NCBI GenBank assembly: GCA_964449175.1
Contig: CAYUYH010000040.1
Span: 1 to 14,104, forward strand
Direction of reading: 5' to 3'
DNA length: 14,104 nucleotides
Origin: CAYUYH01 sp964449175
Lineage (GTDB): Bacteria > Planctomycetota > Phycisphaerae > SM23-33
The position numbers and the translations under genes are program-made. The notes below the pieces were generated by a model. The model saw only the letters and a program-made list of their open reading frames with translations, made no database searches and was not told the DNA's origin. Below, piece by piece: positions 11,750 through 14,104 of the stretch (the first letter of the stretch is position 1; each line of letters begins with the position of its first letter).

Positions 11750-13654
11750 GCTGGCGGGCGCGGTCGCGGCATCAGGACGGCTGGCCGACCCGGGCACGGG
11801 GGGCGTTGGTTTCTTGAGCCTGACAGGTGTGTTCTTCTCGCATAGGGCGATGGTCGCGAGGATTTCCTTTTCCTGTTCGAGATCGCCCACCTGGCGGGCG
11901 AAGTCCGCTGCGGACCGCGCGGTCTGAATGGCCAGGTCGAACTGCCCTGTCTCAGCGTAGGCCATCGCCAGTGTGTGCATCCGGTCGGCGAGGGCGGGAT
12001 CTGAAGGGGCCGTCATCTGGCAGGCCTTTCTCGCCAATGTCACAGCCTCGGCCCCGCTGCGCAGGTTGTCGTCGGGATCGGCGGCTAGGATGCGGGCGAG
12101 GTTGTTCAGGGCCGGGGGGAACTGGGGGGCATCGGCAACCACCTTCCGCAGATTCTCCGCCGCCTGGCGCGTGGCGCCGATGCGATACTGGGCCAGTGCC
12201 AGGTTGAACCGCGCGCGGTAGCCGCTGGGCAGGTACTTTACGGCCAGGGCGAAGTGATAGCCTGCCCGTGGGACGTTGCCCTGGCTCATGTAGACATGGC
12301 CTAGGTTGTTGTGGGCCTCGGCGTAGTCTTCCCGCAGCTCGATGGCCCTGAGATAGTGATCGATCGCCTCGAGCGGTCGGCCCTCGTTGGTCGCACGAAT
12401 GCCCGCCTCGTATTGCGCCTCGGGACACCTGGGGTTCTTGGCCAGCACGTCGGCCCACATGGTCTCCGCGCTGGCGAAGACGAAACCGTAGTTGAAGGTC
12501 AGCCCCGCCAGGACGGCCACCACGGCCACGGGCGCCACGCGCGCGGCGACCTTGCCCGCCTTGCCGGTCAGCCGGCTTAGCGCCCGCCACCCCGCCGCCG
12601 ACACCAGGACGATCGGGGCGATGATCGAGACATACTGGAGATGGTCAGCCACCAGCGATTTCCTGGCGAAGGACATCTCGAAAAACCCCAGCACCGGGAA
12701 CAAAGTGACCAGGAAGTATCCGCTGCCGGCCAGCAGCCATTTGCCCCAGGTGCGACGGAAGACGAAGAACAACGCCACACACCCCAGAAGCACGACCCCC
12801 GGCACGTAAGACAGCGGCAACGCGGGATCGACGTCCCAGCGAGGGTAGACCATTATCAGCTTGATCGGCAGCAGGGCCTTGTAGAGGTAGAACCACGGAA
12901 CCATGCCCGCAGCCGCCAGGCGGGAGAAGAAACCTTCCGGCCGAGCGGCGATTGGGCCTATGGCGTGCTTCTGGAAGAAGATCGTCACGGCCGCGAACAG
13001 CGCTGAGAGGACGAACAGCGGCGCCAGCGCCGCGATGTCCCGCCGGGCGATCTTGCCGCCCCTTCGCCATAGGACGATCCCCAGCAGCACTGCCGGCGCC
13101 ATGATCACCGACGACTTGCTGAGCAGTGCCGCGGCGAAAGCCAGTATCGCCAGGACGTACCAGCGCCGGCCGGCGCGGGCGTCGAACCTGATGTACGCGA
13201 TAAGCGTCAGCAGGTAGAAGATCATCGAGAGTGTGTTCTTCCGCTCGCTGATCCAGGCGACCGATGCGGCGCAGACCGGGTGGACCGCGAAGATCGCCGC
13301 CGCCAGCAGCGCCCCGGGCACGCCCAGCTCACGCAGCAGCGCCCACAGCAGCACCGCGCTGAGCGCGTGCATCACCGCGTTGGTGACGTGGTAGCCGGTG
13401 GGGCTGTCTCCCCACAGCCGCCACTCCAGCCACAGCGACGTCCAGGTAATCGGCAGATAGTCGTATGACTTCGCCGTGAACCAGAACGTCTTCAGCCCGT
13501 CGCTGGCGTGGATCGCCCTGTTCTTGGTCAACAGGATGTCGTCGTCCCAGAGAAAGCCGCCGCGGGCGATCACCGAGCCGTATGCCGCCAACGTCAGCGC
13601 GACGATGGCTATGGGTATGAGTATCTTTCGCGTTCGCGCGTCCGTCATCTGCAT
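11735..13654 (-). CDS. TMTC-like membrane protein with C-terminal TPR repeats
   Basis: 639 residues. A polytopic GT-C-type N-terminal half (about 10-395) has a first-loop acidic motif FLWDDDILL (D37-D39), the FAVHPVCAASVAWISERKNTL signature (122-142) of TMTC/O-mannosyltransferase-like proteins, and VADHLQYVSI (335-344) in place of the usual ADRYLYLPSI. A TPR array (about 411-590) follows, with clear repeats such as AEAHNNLGHVYMSQGN and PALNNLARILAADP. The tail is Pro/Ala-rich and disordered. Eukaryotic TMTCs transfer mannose from a lipid donor to cadherins; in bacteria the family presumably glycosylates envelope proteins or glycans, but substrate and donor are unknown. The ATG at 13654 follows the upstream stop by 39 bases with a weak ribosome-binding site; M3 at 13648 is the alternative. 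It is convergent with the sigma factor gene. Confidence 0.87.
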   Translation of the reverse strand: MQMTDARTRKILIPIAIVALTLAAYGSVIARGGFLWDDDILLTKNRAIHASDGLKTFWFTAKSYDYLPITWTSLWLEWRLWGDSPTGYHVTNAVMHALSAVLLWALLRELGVPGALLAAAIFAVHPVCAASVAWISERKNTLSMIFYLLTLIAYIRFDARAGRRWYVLAILAFAAALLSKSSVIMAPAVLLGIVLWRRGGKIARRDIAALAPLFVLSALFAAVTIFFQKHAIGPIAARPEGFFSRLAAAGMVPWFYLYKALLPIKLIMVYPRWDVDPALPLSYVPGVVLLGCVALFFVFRRTWGKWLLAGSGYFLVTLFPVLGFFEMSFARKSLVADHLQYVSIIAPIVLVSAAGWRALSRLTGKAGKVAARVAPVAVVAVLAGLTFNYGFVFASAETMWADVLAKNPRCPEAQYEAGIRATNEGRPLEAIDHYLRAIELREDYAEAHNNLGHVYMSQGNVPRAGYHFALAVKYLPSGYRARFNLALAQYRIGATRQAAENLRKVVADAPQFPPALNNLARILAADPDDNLRSGAEAVTLARKACQMTAPSDPALADRMHTLAMAYAETGQFDLAIQTARSAADFARQVGDLEQEKEILATIALCEKNTPVRLKKPTPPVPGSASRPDAATAPASEPAD

Positions 13655-13693
13655 TCGCCGTTCACTCTGGCCGGGGCGACGTCGGCCCGCGGG

Positions 13694-14104
13694 CTATTCT
13701 CGGCGGTACTGCTCGGTCGCCTCAATCAGCTTCTCGCCGTCGTCCGGCGTGTCGGCCCGGGTCATGATGAACAGGCCTTCGGGGCCGACGGCCTCGATCA
13801 GCGGCACGACCTCGGCCGGGCTGACGAGCGTGGCCTGGACGGCCTTGCCGGCGGACTTGATCCGGCGATACAGGTCGTACCACTCGCTGCTGCCGGGTCG
13901 CGGCTGGCCGGCCTGCGGGGTCCACTGGATGGCCCGGATCGACTCGATCTCCAGCAGCGCGTCCAGGTGCCGCAACGCCGTCGTGCCGTCCAGGTGGTAC
14001 AGGGCGCAATCGAGCCAATCGCATTGCCGCGACAGGTAGGGGGCCACGAACTCGCCGAACATCTCCGGCGAGATCATGCACGACACGTCGCACTGTACCT
14101 TGGC
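13694..14104 (-). CDS. Uroporphyrinogen decarboxylase (URO-D)-like protein, 5' end outside the window
   Basis: The C-terminal 136 residues of a longer protein; the frame is open to the window edge (AKVQCDVSCMISPEMFGEFV). The pattern SPEMFGEFVAPYLSRQC, CALYHLDGTTALRHLDALL, IQWTPQAGQPRP, then EWYDLYRRIKSAGK resembles the C-terminal barrel half of URO-D/cobalamin-methyltransferase-like proteins, a broad family in which many members are not heme enzymes. The HLDG element stands where such proteins carry a substrate- or metal-binding His. Substrate cannot be inferred. The stop is 39 bases before the TPR protein gene, so co-transcription is likely though the roles seem unrelated. Confidence 0.75.
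   Translation of the reverse strand, partial: AKVQCDVSCMISPEMFGEFVAPYLSRQCDWLDCALYHLDGTTALRHLDALLEIESIRAIQWTPQAGQPRPGSSEWYDLYRRIKSAGKAVQATLVSPAEVVPLIEAVGPEGLFIMTRADTPDDGEKLIEATEQYRRE

Noticed and set aside
1..14104. tRNA genes, rRNA, CRISPR repeats, tandem repeats
   Set aside because: I looked for T-loop-like motifs, repeated spacers and long direct repeats and saw none.

Overview
The window is a GC-rich stretch of bacterial chromosome. The gene content suggests a member of the Planctomycetota, perhaps a Phycisphaerae-like lineage. It has an unusual sigma-70 family factor with an LFLRYNYARYRL segment, a TMTC-like membrane protein fused to TPRs, a DUF6798-like membrane protein, a URO-D-like protein and an MlaE permease without its usual partners. 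That assignment is inference from gene types, not from a marker gene. I see no rRNA, tRNA, CRISPR array, transposase or phage gene. Most of the window looks like ordinary chromosome.

Layout, left to right. (1) 61-3339: a HAD-family sugar-phosphate phosphatase/mutase (minus) is divergent from a two-gene operon (plus) encoding a soluble NtrB-like histidine kinase and an NtrC-type sigma-54 activator. The 155 bp between the start codons hold a perfect 20-bp palindrome that overlaps candidate promoters on both strands. (2) 3340-3901: a hairpin/T-run terminator candidate, a sigma-70-like promoter candidate, a doubtful short reading frame, and an orphan HicB-like protein joined to that frame by an ATGA overlap. 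(3) 4033-7549, all minus: a DUF6798-like polytopic membrane protein, a small lipoprotein, a tiny four-cysteine protein, and a Xer tyrosine recombinase that probably overlaps it. (4) 7585-10245, plus: tilS, an MlaE permease and a short Mpo1/DUF962-like membrane protein. (5) 10246-10769: about 520 bp of noncoding DNA. Its distal part is dense in perfect inverted repeats, including a chain of mutually exclusive stems, followed by a strong promoter candidate. (6) 10770-11717: the sigma-70 family factor. (7) 11735-14104, minus: the TMTC-like TPR protein, preceded in its operon by a URO-D-like protein cut by the window edge. A hairpin spanning both stop codons separates it from the sigma gene.

The genes do not form one pathway. 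The parts most worth following up are regulatory: the operator-like divergent region at 821-859, the hairpin chain at 10450-10600 next to the sigma-gene promoter with its TCGTAC repeats, the sigma factor's altered promoter-melting segment, the GAFTHA variant of the sigma-54 contact loop, and the four-cysteine mini-protein behind a 20-bp palindrome. No feature clearly shows a complete new defence or metabolic system.
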